This document shows, in pieces, positions 10,917 to 21,800 of a stretch of DNA of 64,000 bases. The notes under the pieces were generated by a model. It was given only the letters and a program-made list of their open reading frames with translations, was not told the DNA's origin and ran no database searches. This DNA is from Branchipolynoe longqiensis (Eukaryota; Annelida; Polychaeta; Phyllodocida; Polynoidae). How positions within the stretch are numbered: the stretch's first letter is position 1; the number at the start of each line of letters is the position of its first letter. Location of the stretch: the NCBI GenBank assembly GCA_030323885.1, contig CM059194.1, forward strand, positions 11,146,963 to 11,210,962, written 5' to 3'. The position numbers and the translations under genes were made by a program.

Positions 10917-11088
10917 ACTACAGCTTGTGACCACTTTGCGACCACTTTACACCAAAGAACCCACAGTCACCAGTGACGCCCAGACGTCGGTAACCATTGT
11001 TTTGATCGCAAGAACGTCACTGGTGACTGTGGGTTCTTTGGTCTAAGGCGGTCGCAAAGTGGTTGCAAGCTGTAGTGTGACTGGGGCT
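10917..11088. mobile_element. PIF/Harbinger-like foldback MITE E1
   Basis: A nearly perfect palindrome: CCCAGTCACACTACAGCTTG at left pairs with CAAGCTGTAGTGTGACTGGG at right, and complementarity continues through ACCCACAGTCACCAGTGACG. The right end reads GGGGCT then TAA. The interior word is a variant of GTGGTTGCAAG / GCGACCAC, shared with E9, E10 and E11. Confidence 0.8.
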
Positions 11089-11294
11089 TAACATAGGTAT
11101 TGCTGCTTAGTTGGAAAACCCAGAGATTGTGGAGTATTAGACAAGTACCGATAGAACTTGTTAATGTCCAAACTGGTACCAGTCAAATGGCACTATTGCC
11201 GTTAGCAGTTAATGCTGGAGTATATGGTATGAGGCAACAGATGGTCATGTGGTGTTATTATGGTACCAGCATGTGACACTCATGAAGCACAAGG

Positions 11295-11580
11295 CCGCAC
11301 GCGGTGGCCGATTCGATAGAGCGCAAGCTTCCTGTGCGGAAGGTTAGGCGCTTCGATCCCAGTCGAGTCAAATCAATTGCTAACAAAATTGGTAATAAAG
11401 ACTGGTTAGCGCAGTATGAGGCTAATGTGATTGAGCGGGAAATCGGCTGATGGCACCGGCGGCCTGGTATCCCAGTGGGGAAGCACTAAATAGTAACGAT
11501 TAGTGTACATTGTCACAAGTCAGTACCCATCCTGATATGACCTTAGATGTTGGCAGGACGTAAAACTCCAACAACCAACT
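11295..11580 (+). mobile_element. SINE family A, second head type
   Basis: GCGGTGGCCGATTCGATAGAGCG box A, GCGCTTCGATCCC box B, GTCGAGTCAAATCAA linker, shortened body and the tail CCATCCTGATATGACCTTAG, ending in CTCCAACAACCAACT. Confidence 0.85.
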
Positions 11581-11589
11581 AACCAAATG

Positions 11590-12252
11590 AGTGGGGCAGT
11601 ATTATAACGTTGCAATGAGTGTGCACTGTCACAAGTAATCATCCTGATATGGTCATTAGCCCCGTTCACACTGGCGAGTTAAAACGATTAATTTAAATCG
11701 ACTTGTATAGTTCGACTCACATTTGCCGTGTGGACGCTACGCTAAAGCGATGTATGTGTGAATCGCTTCATCTAGTTCACTGCAAGTAAACCACCTCACG
11801 AGGTAGTATAGATGAAGCGATGTAGCTGGTTCCTGGGCGGTGATAGTGTAAAATAGCAGTGCTTGCCAGATACAGGCTCAGGTGTAACTATTGCTAGTGC
11901 CCGGCAGTGTTAGGGCCTGATTAGGCCGAAATCTATTGAATGCGATCATATTTAACAGAATTACATCCTCAAATAATGAAATTTAATTAAATTAACCCTA
12001 AATTCCAAGCGATATTAACGTAGCAGCTACATCGGCGTCGAATCGACTAGTGAAAACTAAACAAATAGCAGTGCTCGCCAGATACAGATGGGGGTACTTG
12101 CTCATGCGCAGACATCGATTTCCGCCTTAAACAGCTCCATGTGTGGACACGACACTAGTTCGCCTCATCTAGTTCGCCGTATCTAGTTCGGCCTAAAGTT
12201 GTGCTGTGTGAACGGGGCTTTAGATGTTGCCAGGATTTAAAATCACAATAAA
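11590..12252 (+). mobile_element. SINE family A 3' part, interrupted by E2
   Basis: The body/tail runs to CATCCTGATATGGTCATTA (11658) and resumes as TTAGATGTTGCCAGG (12220). The uninterrupted family sequence has a single TTAG at this point, so E2 inserted at TTA and duplicated it. Confidence 0.85.
11659..12219. mobile_element. PIF/Harbinger-like MITE E2
   Basis: Ends GCCCCGTTCACACTGG and the complement of AGCCCCGTTCACACAGC, flanked by TTA on both sides (11656-11658, 12220-12222). Three-base TTA/TAA duplications with G/C-rich ends are the hallmark of PIF/Harbinger and its Tourist MITEs. The interior shares long stretches with E6, including CGAGGTAGTATAGATGAAGCG. No transposase. Confidence 0.8.
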
Positions 12253-12276
12253 ACAAAACAAACAAACACACCTGAA

Positions 12277-12984
12277 AGGGCTGTCACATTACGATGCATC
12301 GCGCCAATGTATGTGATTTTCGCCAGCTACATCAGGATATATTGTTCTGCATTATGCATGCGTTAGGTGCTCATTGGTATACGTCAATGTACATCAACGT
12401 TCGTCGAGATACGGCGTCGCGCATCAGGGGGTCGGCAAAGTTGTGTGCATAAACAAAACTTTCGATGTACGACAACGTTCGACAATGTGAGCATTTTACA
12501 TCAGCTGTATGGTATGTATACATTAGGTGTATGTCGATATATGTCGATGTATGTTAGACATACGTTAGACAAATGTTGTTCACTATGTTGCACTACGGTG
12601 ACCTACATAAAAGGCAGTGGGAATGTACAGTCCGCGTACTGACAACATATGGATAACGTACATCTAATGTACATCTAATGTATGTTTAGCATTTCTCCAG
12701 CGTGTCTTGGCATATGTAACATATGAGGCGTAGCTCTGGCAATCGAATAACGTATATAACATTCACTGGCGTTCTGCCAACTTACTATGAGCGTAATTCC
12801 AGCGTTTTTGCCTGGACGCACATTAGCCATATGTTGGTCATATGTTTGTCATAAGCTATGTATACGGTATGTATACATCCAACTTTGCTCCCCACGCCAA
12901 CAAGTTTGATGCTTCTCGACGTAAAAAAGTGATTTTACGCATTGGCCGCCCGCTTGCGAGATGCGTCATAATGTGACAGGCCCT
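12277..12984. mobile_element. PIF/Harbinger-like MITE E3
   Basis: Ends AGGGCTGTCACATTACGATGC and the complement of AGGGCCTGTCACATTATGACG. The interior is an array of degenerate words such as GTATGTCGATGTA and ACGTTCGTC. No clean TAA duplication is visible, so ends are slightly uncertain. Open frames inside are artefacts of the word array. Confidence 0.7.
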
Positions 12985-13067
12985 TCACACTCACAACACT
13001 CTACTCGGGAGTCGGTGCTGCAGTATGAATAGCGGCTACGCCTGACTGGTCATGGTGGCATTTGTTG

Positions 13068-13165
13068 GTTTGTTTGTTTGTTGTTGTTTTACGTCATAGC
13101 AACATCTAAGGTCATATCAGGACGGGTACCGACTTGTGACAGTCCGCACTCATGGCGACTTTATT
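13068..13165 (-). mobile_element. SINE family A, 3' end only
   Basis: Starts at TTTGTTTGTTTGTTGTTGTT and follows the family tail CATCTAAGGTCATATCAGGA up to CATGGCGACTTTAT, then stops. 5'-truncated copy, as expected for target-primed insertion. Confidence 0.8.
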
Positions 13166-13279
13166 GATCTCGGAATATAGTCAGAGACCACAAACTTATA
13201 TATCTATATAATGACAGTTCAACACAACATTGATCCAGGGATTGATCTGGAACCTAACTTTAATTTGTCGGAGGGACGG

Positions 13280-13480
13280 GTTAAATCTAATGTATATGCT
13301 GTCTAAGAATTATATGAGTATAATAACCTGGAATATCCCTCCTTTCCCTCATCACTCACTCAGCTCCATGGACTGATGGAGTCCTAGTCATCTACTGCTC
13401 CAGTTTCCCCAACCACAGCTCCGATTGTGGTACCACCACCCCTGCACACTGTAACCGCCACTCACTGTACCGCTGTATAT
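13280..13480. repeat. dispersed repeat R, copy 1
   Basis: Contains GCTGTCTAAGAATTATATGA, then CTCCATGGACTGATGGAGTC and GTACCACCACC. The reverse complement with the same order is found at 48105-48320. Family unknown. A (TA)n run follows at 13478-13520. Confidence 0.6.
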
Positions 13481-13520
13481 ATATATATAGATATATATAG
13501 ATATATATATATATATATAG

Positions 13521-14204
13521 ACGAGTAGCCTGAAGCAGCGTCCACTTGCTATCCGGACCGCACTTCGTCCACACCTCTCTCTATCTCCTCTCTGCTGGCC
13601 ATGCTCCTCCTTGATAATGTCTGAATAGAGTTCCAGGAGGGGGAGCCCACCAGCATTTCACTTTCTGCTCTTACTCTGTCCGTGTCTTTGGCTTGCCGGC
13701 TGGTCACCATAGAGCAAATAGACACGGTTTTGACTCAACTCTCCTCATTTCTCTTTCCTATACTCCACCCTTTTTTTTCTCCCAGACTTACTTCTCCCCC
13801 TGATCAAGGGAGTTGTTTGCTTGGGTGGGGCCCTGTACCTTATCGTTTCTCTCGCATTGTTCTTCTTGCTGGAACCACTGGATCCACCTTTACCCATCCC
13901 TTCCTCCTGAACCCTTGCTGCTGTTGACTGGATACGAGTGCTGTGCCACCGCCGGAATGGAGAGATCCAGGGCCACTCCAATACTTCGCCTTTTTGAATG
14001 TTGTAAAGACATCCCCAGCTTCTGCAACTGTCTCACCTGAAGATTAACCTTCAACCAAAGATTGAACCGATTTATCGGGGCCTTTCTATATTGCAACAGT
14101 TCTGCAGCCGGTAACCGTTGTAAGGTTACGACTCACCCCAAAAGCAAGCAAGCATGAAGCAGCGTCCCACTCATTGCAGACTGTCCGTGTGAGCGGGTCT
14201 CACC
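13521..14204. other. unassigned pyrimidine-rich stretch
   Basis: No transposon signature and no convincing frame. The sequence is richer in C/T than its surroundings and precedes the small candidate ORF at 14205; it could be untranslated or intronic sequence, but nothing shows this directly. Confidence 0.3.
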
Positions 14205-14330
14205 ATGGTGGTTTACGCATGCCCGGCGGCCCGCCGCACCCCGCAGGTTAATCCGGAAGTCCCGCTACAGGTGGCCGGGTTAAGTCTGGTCGACTTCTTC
14301 ACCTACAAGCCTTCAGCCGTGTACAAGTGA
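14205..14330 (+). CDS. candidate small ORF/exon, 41 codons
   Basis: ATG in a favourable context (CTCACCATGG) opens a 41-codon frame that starts MVVYACPAARRTPQ and ends FFTYKPSAVYK before TGA. The last codons overlap AAGTGAGC, in which GTGAGC would make a good splice donor, so this could be a first exon. GC content is higher than its neighbours. I do not recognise the product and a chance frame of this length is quite possible. Confidence 0.2.
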   Translation: MVVYACPAARRTPQVNPEVPLQVAGLSLVDFFTYKPSAVYK

Positions 14331-14589
14331 GCATTGTGCAAGACACTAGACTGTGTCATTCACAGGCGTTATCAGCGGCTTCAACTGGAATTGCTTGCTT
14401 TTGTATTGTGTGGATTGTTTTTTTCTCGGAAACTTTCCTTGTGTCTTGTTGTTATTTTTGCTTTTTGTGGGTATTTTTTTTTGTTTGGTTTTATGTTTTT
14501 TGTGGGATTTTTTTCCGGTGGTGTTATTGTTTTCTTGTGTTTTTTTGTGGGGTCAGTTTTGGGGGCAGGGAATTTGCTTTTGAGTATTA

Positions 14590-14948
14590 AATTGCCTTGC
14601 TGTTGCTTTGTGTGTGGTTATTTTGTGGTGTTACAACAAATAGACGAGACACAGGTACTTCCCAGGAAGACTTTGTGTTATGTATTGCAAATCGTCTATT
14701 TAACCGCAAATTGTTCGCTCCCATGTTGTAGTTGTTGTTGTTGTTGTTGTGGCAGTTTTGGGGTAGTGTGTTATTGTTTTATATCTGTGGGAGGGATTTT
14801 ATATTCGTGTATTATTTAGTTTTGTTGCTGTTTGGTGTGCGATTATTTTCGGTGTTGCAACAAATAGACTAGTTAAATACATTTGAGCAGGAATACTTTG
14901 TAATATCTACTGCTAATTGTGTATTTAACCACAATTGTCAGCTCCCAT
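14590..14948. repeat. two diverged tandem copies of a ~230-bp segment
   Basis: Both copies contain TTGCTGTT..TGTGTG, ACAAATAGAC, ACTTTGT, GTNTATTTAACC and GCTCCCAT in the same order (14590-14745 and 14818-14948). The preceding T-rich stretch (14400-14590) gives a hydrophobic frame that I regard as low-complexity. Confidence 0.6.
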
Positions 14949-15009
14949 TAATACACAGATACCCGAATAAACCATTTTGGTGTAAAAAAAAAATTATATA
15001 TATACAAAA

Positions 15010-15085
15010 TCGTGAACTGAAAAAAACCTGGAACACCAGTGCTTCGGCACAAACAAAAGAACGTATTCAGGAGAAGAAACATATT
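15010..15085. repeat. recurrent short hairpin motif, copy 2
   Basis: ACCTGGAACACCAGTGCTTCGGCACA contains a GTGC-TTCG-GCAC stem-loop followed by an A-rich tract and GTATTCAGGAG, parallel to the copies at 4128 and 62835. Confidence 0.4.
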
Positions 15086-15169
15086 CACAACAACAAAAAA
15101 CAAACATACAAAAATATAGTCACTCAGTGCTCAGCAGTTAACCGGGACTAATGGTTGGTCTTTGTTTAG

Positions 15170-15290
15170 TTCATTAGTGGCTTTACATCCTAGCAAAATT
15201 TAAGGTCATATCAGGGCACACTCATTACGACTTCATGGCGGTGCCCCACTGGGGTACCGTGCCAACGGTACCGTAGCCCGATATCCCACT
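15170..15290 (-). mobile_element. SINE family A fragment
   Basis: Tail and body to ATATCCCACTC with a 20-odd-bp deletion in the CGACTTGTGACAGTG region. Directly followed by a second, longer copy. Confidence 0.75.
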
Positions 15291-16225
15291 CGTTGTTGGA
15301 ATCTTACCTCAAGGCAACATCTAAGGTCATATCAGGACGAGTACCGACTTGTGACAGTGCGCACTCATGACGACTTTATCGTGCTGCCCGACTGGCAGAC
15401 CAGGCTGCCAGCACCATGACGTGATATCCCACTCTGTCACATTATCCTGACAGCCAGCCAACAAGTCATTTTTCTGTCACATTATCCTGACAGCCAGCCA
15501 ACGAGTCATTGCCCCATCCTAATACAGTAGAACCTGTTAAACCAAACTTGAAGGAACCATAGAAATCTGTTTGGATTAACCGATTATTGGTTTAACCAAG
15601 CTTTGGCTTTGTCTTTGACTTGGCTTTGTTAAAAACGTGGGTGCATTATAAATTACTAAGCGTATATTGCACATGTAATACATAAACAACTCACACAATG
15701 CCTCAGTAAGCAGATGTAAGAGGACCATTGCAGCTGATTGCATAAGCGGCTAATTGCATAAGTACCCCCATGAAGGTTTGGGGAGCTGACACTTATCCAA
15801 ACAAGCATGGTATAAGAGGAGGGGGGTGCTCAGATGACCATATAACCACATGAAAGAGGTGGTGGTGTCTCTCAGATGACCATATAACCACATGAATGTT
15901 TGGTTTAACCATACCAGAAGTGGCCTAGGGCCTACAATTTTGTTTGGATTAACCGATAGTTTGGATTAACCAACTTTGATTTAACCAACTTTTTTATATG
16001 ATAAATGGTAGTATTTTGCCGGGCCAACAAAAAAGGTTTGGATTAACCGATCGTTTGGTTTAATCAAGCTTGGTTTAACAGGGTTATACTCTAATGTGCA
16101 GCACCTGGCTCGGAAGCGACAAGTATTATTTTTTTAATTCATTGGTTTGACTCGATCGAGAATTGAACTGTGGACCTTCCACACGAGAGGCCTGCGCATT
16201 GCCCATTCAGCTACCACGTCCGGTA
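15291..16225 (-). mobile_element. SINE family A, interrupted by pogo-like MITE P2
   Basis: Tail and body occupy 15291-15534 with an internal ~45-bp direct duplication (CTGTCACATTATCCTGACAG twice). The sequence resumes at 16092 (TAATGTGCAGCACCTGGCT) through linker and head to 16225. The uninterrupted family reads CCTAATAATG here, so the MITE used a TA target. Confidence 0.85.
15535..16091. mobile_element. pogo/Tigger-like MITE, copy P2
   Basis: CAGTAGAACCTGTTAAACC at left and the complement of GAGTATAACCCTGTTAAACC at right, TA on both sides, inserted in a SINE. The interior has the GGTTTAACC / GGATTAACC words seen in P1 and P3. Confidence 0.85.
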
Positions 16226-16330
16226 CACCACTCAGTCAGAATACCGTGGTGCTAAAGCAATCTGTTAATCCTGCACTATCATAAAAATGTCAAACACTGT
16301 GCAGGAAACTAACACACACCAATTGTGTAA

Positions 16331-17208
16331 AGGCCCTGTCACATTACAGTGTATGGCGTTAGTGTATGCCGCGTGTGCAGTTTTCGACCCATACACTGTC
16401 ATACGCCATCATGCGCTACGCACGAGGTCCCAGCGGCATCTGAAGCATATGCCCAACATATGCCTAACCTATGCCTAACCTATGCCTAACCTACCCCTAG
16501 CCTATGGTGGCATATTCAAAGCGTATCCCGACCTATGCGCAGCGTACTGTGATGAGGTTTGACGGTTGTGATTGACAAGTTCAGTGTATGCCCAACCTAT
16601 GCGTAACCTATGTCAGCGTACGCATAGCATGCGTCGAGCGTATGAGCAGCATATGAGCAGAGTATGAGCCATACGCCGCCATACGCCGACAATTTTTGAG
16701 CATGCTCAAAAAGAATTTGGATGGACGCGCGTATGACGGCGTATGACAGCATATGACGACATATGCCGGTGTATGCATAGCATATGCATAGCGTATGCAA
16801 AGCGTATGCCAGCGTATGACGGCATATGGGTAAAAAATCCATATGCTAACACCATACGCCGTAGTGTGACACCACTTTTACAGAACGTTGGGGGTATGCA
16901 AGAGACACCCGGCGGGTGTCAATCCAGTGTATGCCCAACCTATGCAGACATACCCCTAACCTATGCGTAACCTATGCCGGCGTATGCATAGCGTACGCCT
17001 AGCGTATGAGCAGCGTATGATCCATACGCTGCCATACGCTGAAAATTTTGAGCAAGGAAACAGGCTTGTTGGAGGATCGGCATATGACGGCATATGACTG
17101 CGTATGCGTAGCGTATGCATAGCGTATGGCGGCGTATACTGACATATATGACGTAACGCGCTTACGCCGCCGTACGCTCCCGCAAAAAACCCTAATGTGG
17201 CAGCCCCT
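16331..17208. mobile_element. PIF/Harbinger-like MITE E4
   Basis: AGGCCCTGTCACATTACAG at left and the complement of AGGGGCTGCCACATTAGGG at right, flanked by perfect TAA (16328-16330 and 17209-17211). The interior is almost entirely degenerate copies of GCGTATGAC / GCATATGCC in both orientations, plus a non-matching centre (about 16850-16920). No coding capacity. Confidence 0.85.
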
Positions 17209-17215
17209 TAAGTCT

Positions 17216-17515
17216 TCAGTTGGACTCGGTCAGGGATTGATCTCACCACCTCCCGAAGTGGAAGTGAGAAGCTCTACCTAAATAACATTTAACATAATAA
17301 TAATTTATAATAGTGCAACAACATAATAAGCACAAAGCGACAGACACATTAATATGTCTGTATAACATTTGCACGATGACTTGCATCGCGTAATAACGCA
17401 ATAAACACAGCTATAAAGTCCAACTCTGTTTATTCACATGAGCGCTGAACAAAGCCTATAATGGTACAATAAAAGATTAAATACTGCTAGATAGTCTGAA
17501 CATTTGTATCACTTT
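17216..17515. other. no feature recognised
   Basis: A/T-rich, no frame, no repeat ends seen. A short remnant with GGATTGATCTCACCACC near 17230 may be a decayed SINE head. Confidence 0.4.
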
Positions 17516-17518
17516 GCT

Positions 17519-17828
17519 CGTTTGTTGGCTTACATGCTAGCAACATCTAAGGTAATATTAGGGCGGGTACCGACTTGGGACCATGTGCAGTCATGGTGAC
17601 TTTATAGCATTGCCCCACTGGGAGACCAGGACATTGGCACCATGACCCGCTATCCCACACAGTCACATTATCCCGGTAATGTGCCAACCAGTCCTTGTCC
17701 TATCCTATTAATGCTCTGCTGTGGCAGACTAGGTATAGCCACAAGTCATCGGTTTGACTCGGCTGGGATTTGAACTCTCAACCTTCCGCATGTGAAGCCT
17801 ACAGTCTACTGATTCGGCCACCGCGTCC
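17519..17828 (-). mobile_element. SINE family A, second head type
   Basis: Tail GCTAGCAACATCTAAGGT, body, linker CATCGGTTTGACTCGG, box B complement GGGATTTGAACTC, and GATTCGGCCACCGCGTCCAG head end are all present in minus orientation. Confidence 0.85.
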
Positions 17829-17891
17829 AGTGCATTTTCGTGACGCACTTAAAGCCGCATAGTCCGATGAAGCATGCAATTTTCAAACTAA

Positions 17892-19038
17892 AGCCCTAGT
17901 CACACCTACCCGAATCAGGGGCTGGACGAGTCCTAGATACAAGATTCACCCCGTACTGCTGCAGTAGGGGTGCAAACCAGCCCTATGTAAAAGGTGGCGA
18001 AAAAACGGGTCAATGAAATCAGAGCCTAATTTAACAATCTAAGAACCAACAATTATTCTTTACATATGTTTTATTATTTACCCGCTACCTTTGAGTTGAA
18101 AAATATAATATAATATCTAGTTTAATAAGATTTAAAAGTGAAATCGACGGCGTTCTGCGGCCGCCATCTTGTCTTTTTTGCATTCTCTCCCATTTCACCA
18201 ACTCTGTGGCTATATGCATAATATGGGTAGCCATTTGATACTGGAGCCACATACTGTAGCCTCACTTCCATACTAACGCTATTTTCCCCCATATTTATAT
18301 AAGGCTGGTCTTCACCCGTGTACTACAAGTACCGGGTGAATCTTTTATCTAGACGAGTCCCGGATCGTGATCCGGCATGGTCTGTGGCGCTCCGGCGTGA
18401 TCCGTGGCTGATCCATGGCTGATCCATGGTGATCCTTGGTGATCCTTGGTGATCCGTGGCTGGTCCGGCCTCGTCCTGGGACCGCCCCGGATGTTTTAAA
18501 ATGTTTAAAACATCCGGGGTGGTCCGGGGCATTTTGCGATCCGGGCTCGATCCGGGATGATCCGGGGGTAATCCAGGGGTAGTCTGGGGGTAGTCTGTGT
18601 ACCGTCCATGGCCACGGTTTAACCCGGACCACCCCTGGACTAGCCCCGACATAGCCACGGACCACTCCCGGGCTGCTCGGATAAGACCCGGACAAGCCGG
18701 ATGAGCATGGATTAGCCACGGATCGCCACTGATAGCCTGGTTTACCACGAATCAGTCCGGGATGAGCACCGTTTTTGTAGAAGGAGCAAGTCCACTTCAA
18801 GTCTGTGACTATTCCGTGGACACACCAGGTAATCCGGGGGATGGTCCGGCTCAGTCCGGGGCGATCCGGCCTCTAGTCCGAGGGTAGTCCATGGCTCATC
18901 TGGGTAGATGTGACCGCGAGGCCAAAAACGACCAAAGTAGCGATTTTATCCGGGGCTGTCCAGGACAGCCCGGGCGACTGGTCCGGGGGTGGTCCAGCTA
19001 AAAATCCGGGGCTCGTCCGGGTAGGTGTGACTAGGGCT
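17892..19038. mobile_element. PIF/Harbinger-like MITE E5, interrupted
   Basis: AGCCCTAGTCACACCTACCC and the complement of the same sequence at the right end (GGGTAGGTGTGACTAGGGCT) are perfect inverted repeats, flanked by TAA (17889-17891, 19039-19041). The interior after the nested element is made of GATCCGGGG / GTCCGGGG words in both orientations. MITE S1 (17934-18353) is inserted near the left end. The long minus-strand frames across 18323-18800 arise from the word array. Confidence 0.9.
17934..18353. mobile_element. MITE S, copy 1, nested in E5
   Basis: Inverted ends TAGATACAAGATTCACCCCG and the complement of TCTAGATAAAAGATTCACCC. The interior has conserved blocks (ATTTACCCGCTACC, TAAAAGTGAAATCGACGGC, GCCATCTTGTCTTTTT) seen in the copies at 23119, 26977 and 27389. 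Confidence 0.85.
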
Positions 19039-19074
19039 TAAAGTATTTATCTAGATTTGAATCTACATATCTAA

Positions 19075-19566
19075 AGCCCTGTTTACACGGGCGATTTAAA
19101 ACGCTTCATATGAAACCACTTGCCTAGATCGACTCACATTTGGCGTGTAAACGCGACTCTGAGGCGTTTTAGGGCTGAATCGCTTCATATGAAACGGTTC
19201 ATCAATACCACCTCGCGAGGTAGTATAGATGAAGCGATTCAGCTGGTTCCCGGCAGTGTTAGGGCCCGATTAGGCCGAAATCTAGTGAATGCGATCATAT
19301 TTAACAGAATTTCATACTCAAATAATGAAATTTAATTAAATTAACCTTAAATTCCAAGCGATATTAACGTAGCAGCTTCATCTGAGTTGAATCGACGAGT
19401 GTAAACTAAACACCTAGCAGTGCTCGCCGGCTACAGGCGCACCACAGGCTGCTGGTTCCCGGTCGCCGACACACTTTCAAACTCCCTCGTGTAAACGCAC
19501 CACTACATCGCTTCATATAAATCGATTTGTCTAGATCGTTTCACAATTCCCCGTGTAAACAGGGCT
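19075..19566. mobile_element. PIF/Harbinger-like MITE E6
   Basis: AGCCCTGTTTACACGGGCG and the complement of AGCCCTGTTTACACGGGGA, flanked by perfect TAA (19072-19074, 19567-19569). Same subfamily as E2, with long identical interior stretches; words resemble CGCTTCATATGAAAC. Confidence 0.9.
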
Positions 19567-19569
19567 TAA

Positions 19570-19857
19570 CTTTGATATTGATGTGCTTATTAAACATGTG
19601 TTGCCTCACATAAGGGAACACTGAGGCAATGTAATAGAACATGTTACTGCTGAAGCCAAAGGTGCCAGAGTTTTGGCATGCTTGTCAAAACTAATTTTAC
19701 ATATTTGCACTTCAATTATCTCAACCTTAGCCATTTAAAATAAAAGTTACTTCACACTAAAGTAAGGTAGATTATAACAATCAGATTCATATATTTATCT
19801 CAGAAAAATGGCGGAAAAGCAAAACCATTGGATTATGCAACTTAAAGTGATTATATG
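19570..19857. other. no feature recognised
   Basis: A/T-rich sequence. Part of it (about 19690-19850) resembles 2755-2830 in inverse orientation (GGCAAACGTGCC / AAAATGGC regions), suggesting an old dispersed repeat I cannot delimit. Confidence 0.3.
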
Positions 19858-20195
19858 GTGCCCGGGTGCAGTGGCCTAATCGGTACAGCGCGGGCCTCGT
19901 ATGCGAAAGGTCGGGAGTTTGGTTCCTGGTTGAGTCAAACCAATGACTTTAAAATTGATAGTTGTTGCTACCTAGCCTGGCGCTCTGCATTAATAGGATA
20001 GGTCAAGGACTGCTTAGTTCAGTATCAGGATAATGTGACTGAGTGGTATATCGGGGCATGGTGCCAGCGGCCTAATTTCCCATTGGGACAGCACTATAAA
20101 ATCGCCATGACTGCGTACTGTCACAAGTCGGTACCCATCCTGATATGACCTCAGATGTTGCAAGGACGTAAAACTCCAACAAACAAACAAAACAA
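19858..20195 (+). mobile_element. SINE family A, second head type, near full length
   Basis: CCCGGGTGCAGTGGCCTAATCGG box A region, GGAGTTTGGTTCC box B, linker GAGTCAAACCAATGACTT, full body, and CTCCAACAAACAAACAAAAC tail. Confidence 0.9.
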
Positions 20196-20335
20196 ACACT
20201 TTTAAAGTGCAATAATAAATCTCCAATTCGTGAGAGACTCACAGAGTGTGTATTGCTAGCTGATCCTGGGTCATCTATGTGGAACTAGTGTGGAAACTAT
20301 TAGGTGATTTATTACTATTACTAAATACTGTCGTG

Positions 20336-20838
20336 GTGATGACAATGGGAAATATTGCACCTAGAGCGGGATTCGAACCCACATCTCTTTGCATTCCGGG
20401 TCAGTGTGCTAAATTACACCACCTCGGCTCCCTGATATCACCACACTACCCACGCCTACCTGTCTATGTGGTTACTTGCCTGAGAGGTCTGTGCAGACTG
20501 CTACACTCGTTCCCCTGGAATTGTGAGTCGTTTAATGCTTACAATTACATACATACAGGCACTGTACTAACACATACATACACAGGGTAGGTTCAACAAC
20601 CATCCAGTATGCAGTGCGTACAGGATCCTGGTCACAGAAACCAGTGTTGTGGGAGTGCTGAAAAAGGGAAATATTGCACCTTTACCAGGACTCAAACCCA
20701 CATATCTTTGCATTCCGGGCCAGTGTGCTAATCATTACACCACCTATGCTCCCTGATATCACCACACTACCCACGCCTACCTGTCTATGTGGTTACTTCC
20801 CTGAGAGGTCAGTGCAGACTACAACACTAGTATAGTGT
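20336..20838 (-). mobile_element. SINE family D, head-to-tail dimer
   Basis: Two units in the same orientation, each with the tRNA-like block (minus strand: GGTGTAATGATTAGCACACT and GGGTTTGAGTCC or GGGTTCGAATCC) and the CTCAGGCAAGTAACCACATA leader. The block resembles tRNA-Gln/Glu in box A and box B. The units are joined by the ~200-bp D body ending GGATCCTGGTCACAG. Confidence 0.8.
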
Positions 20839-20852
20839 TGTAGTCTTAACCA

Positions 20853-21085
20853 GACGGGATGGCCGAATGAGTTAGAGCGTCCGTCTCCCGCGATGGTAGA
20901 TCGTGGGATCGTGGGTTTGAATCCTGGTCGAGTCAAACCAATGACTTAAAAATGTATATTTGTCGCTTCCTAGCCAGACGCTCGGCATTACTAGGATAGG
21001 GCAAGGAGCAGTGGAATGAGGAAGACCAGTCGTCTGCGACTGAAATTTCCCCTGCTTAAACAACTAATGTACCAACAACAACAAA
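20853..21085 (+). mobile_element. SINE family A head with an alternative 3' tail
   Basis: tRNA-Leu-like head (GACGGGATGGCCGAATGAGT), box B GGGTTTGAATCC, linker and the start of the A body. After GGGCAAGGAGCAGTGG it switches to a different tail (GACCAGTCGTCTGCGACTG...TTCCCCTGCTTAAACAACTA) ending CCAACAACAACAAAA. The same tail in inverse orientation is at 52615-52698, so it is a real subfamily. Confidence 0.8.
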
Positions 21086-21266
21086 ATATGCACGCGGTGT
21101 AATTTACTCCACGAATCGTACAAGCGGAATAATGGGGATGTGTTATCGTCGAATCACCAGCCATTTCCGCCAAAAGTACACCGATTCTCGTGATTATTGA
21201 ACTAATCTGCTAATACGCCAAGCAAAATAAAAAGGTGAGTACACCGTTTAAGATCCCCAATTACCA

Positions 21267-21418
21267 CAGGTTAGCCCGGTGTCAGGATAATGTGACTGAG
21301 TGGGATATCGGGTCATGTTGCTGGTGGCCTGGTTTCCCAGTGGGGCAGCAGTATTGAGTTGCCCGTCCTGATATAACCTTAGCTGTTGCCAGGACATAAC
21401 ACTCCAAAAACCAACCTT
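21267..21418 (+). mobile_element. SINE family A, 3' half
   Basis: From GTTAGCCCGGTGTCAGGATA to CAGGACATAACACTCC; head missing. Confidence 0.8.
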
Positions 21419-21484
21419 CCCTAATTACCAGCAATTCATCGACGATTTCTGCTAATTGTTTCCTATGAAGACACAAGGTGTGGG

Positions 21485-21765
21485 TCATCTGATCGATCCT
21501 ACTCAGTGGACCCATTTGCAGTTTAGGCTATTTTCCATTCCAACCAGTGGTCCACAATTGGTTCATCAAAGGCTGTGGTATGTGCTGTCCTGTCTGTGGG
21601 AAAGTGGATATAAAAGACCCCTTGCTGCTTATCGGAAAGAGTAGCCTATGTGACGGCGCAGTTTTCTCCAAAGAAAAATGTCAGAATGACCATACGTTTG
21701 ACATCCAATAGTCAATGATGAAAATCAATATGCTGTAGAGTCATCGTTAAATTAAACAAGCTTGT
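21485..21765 (+). mobile_element. SINE family B, head mostly missing
   Basis: CCCATTTGCAGTTTAGGCTA through CATCGTTAAATTAAACAAGC in plus orientation, parallel to the minus-strand copy at 7376-7704. Confidence 0.85.
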
Positions 21766-21800
21766 TAGGCCAATGCACTTTCCGCCAAATGCATTCCAAT

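Noticed and set aside
14334..14819. 161-codon plus-strand frame with long hydrophobic stretches
   Set aside because: It arises from a T/G-rich low-complexity run (phenylalanine, cysteine and valine in all three frames) and continues into a duplicated segment. No domain or start context supports it.
18323..18800. Two overlapping minus-strand frames of 141 and 151 codons
   Set aside because: They lie in the GATCCGGGG word array of MITE E5, overlap each other in different frames and show no domain.
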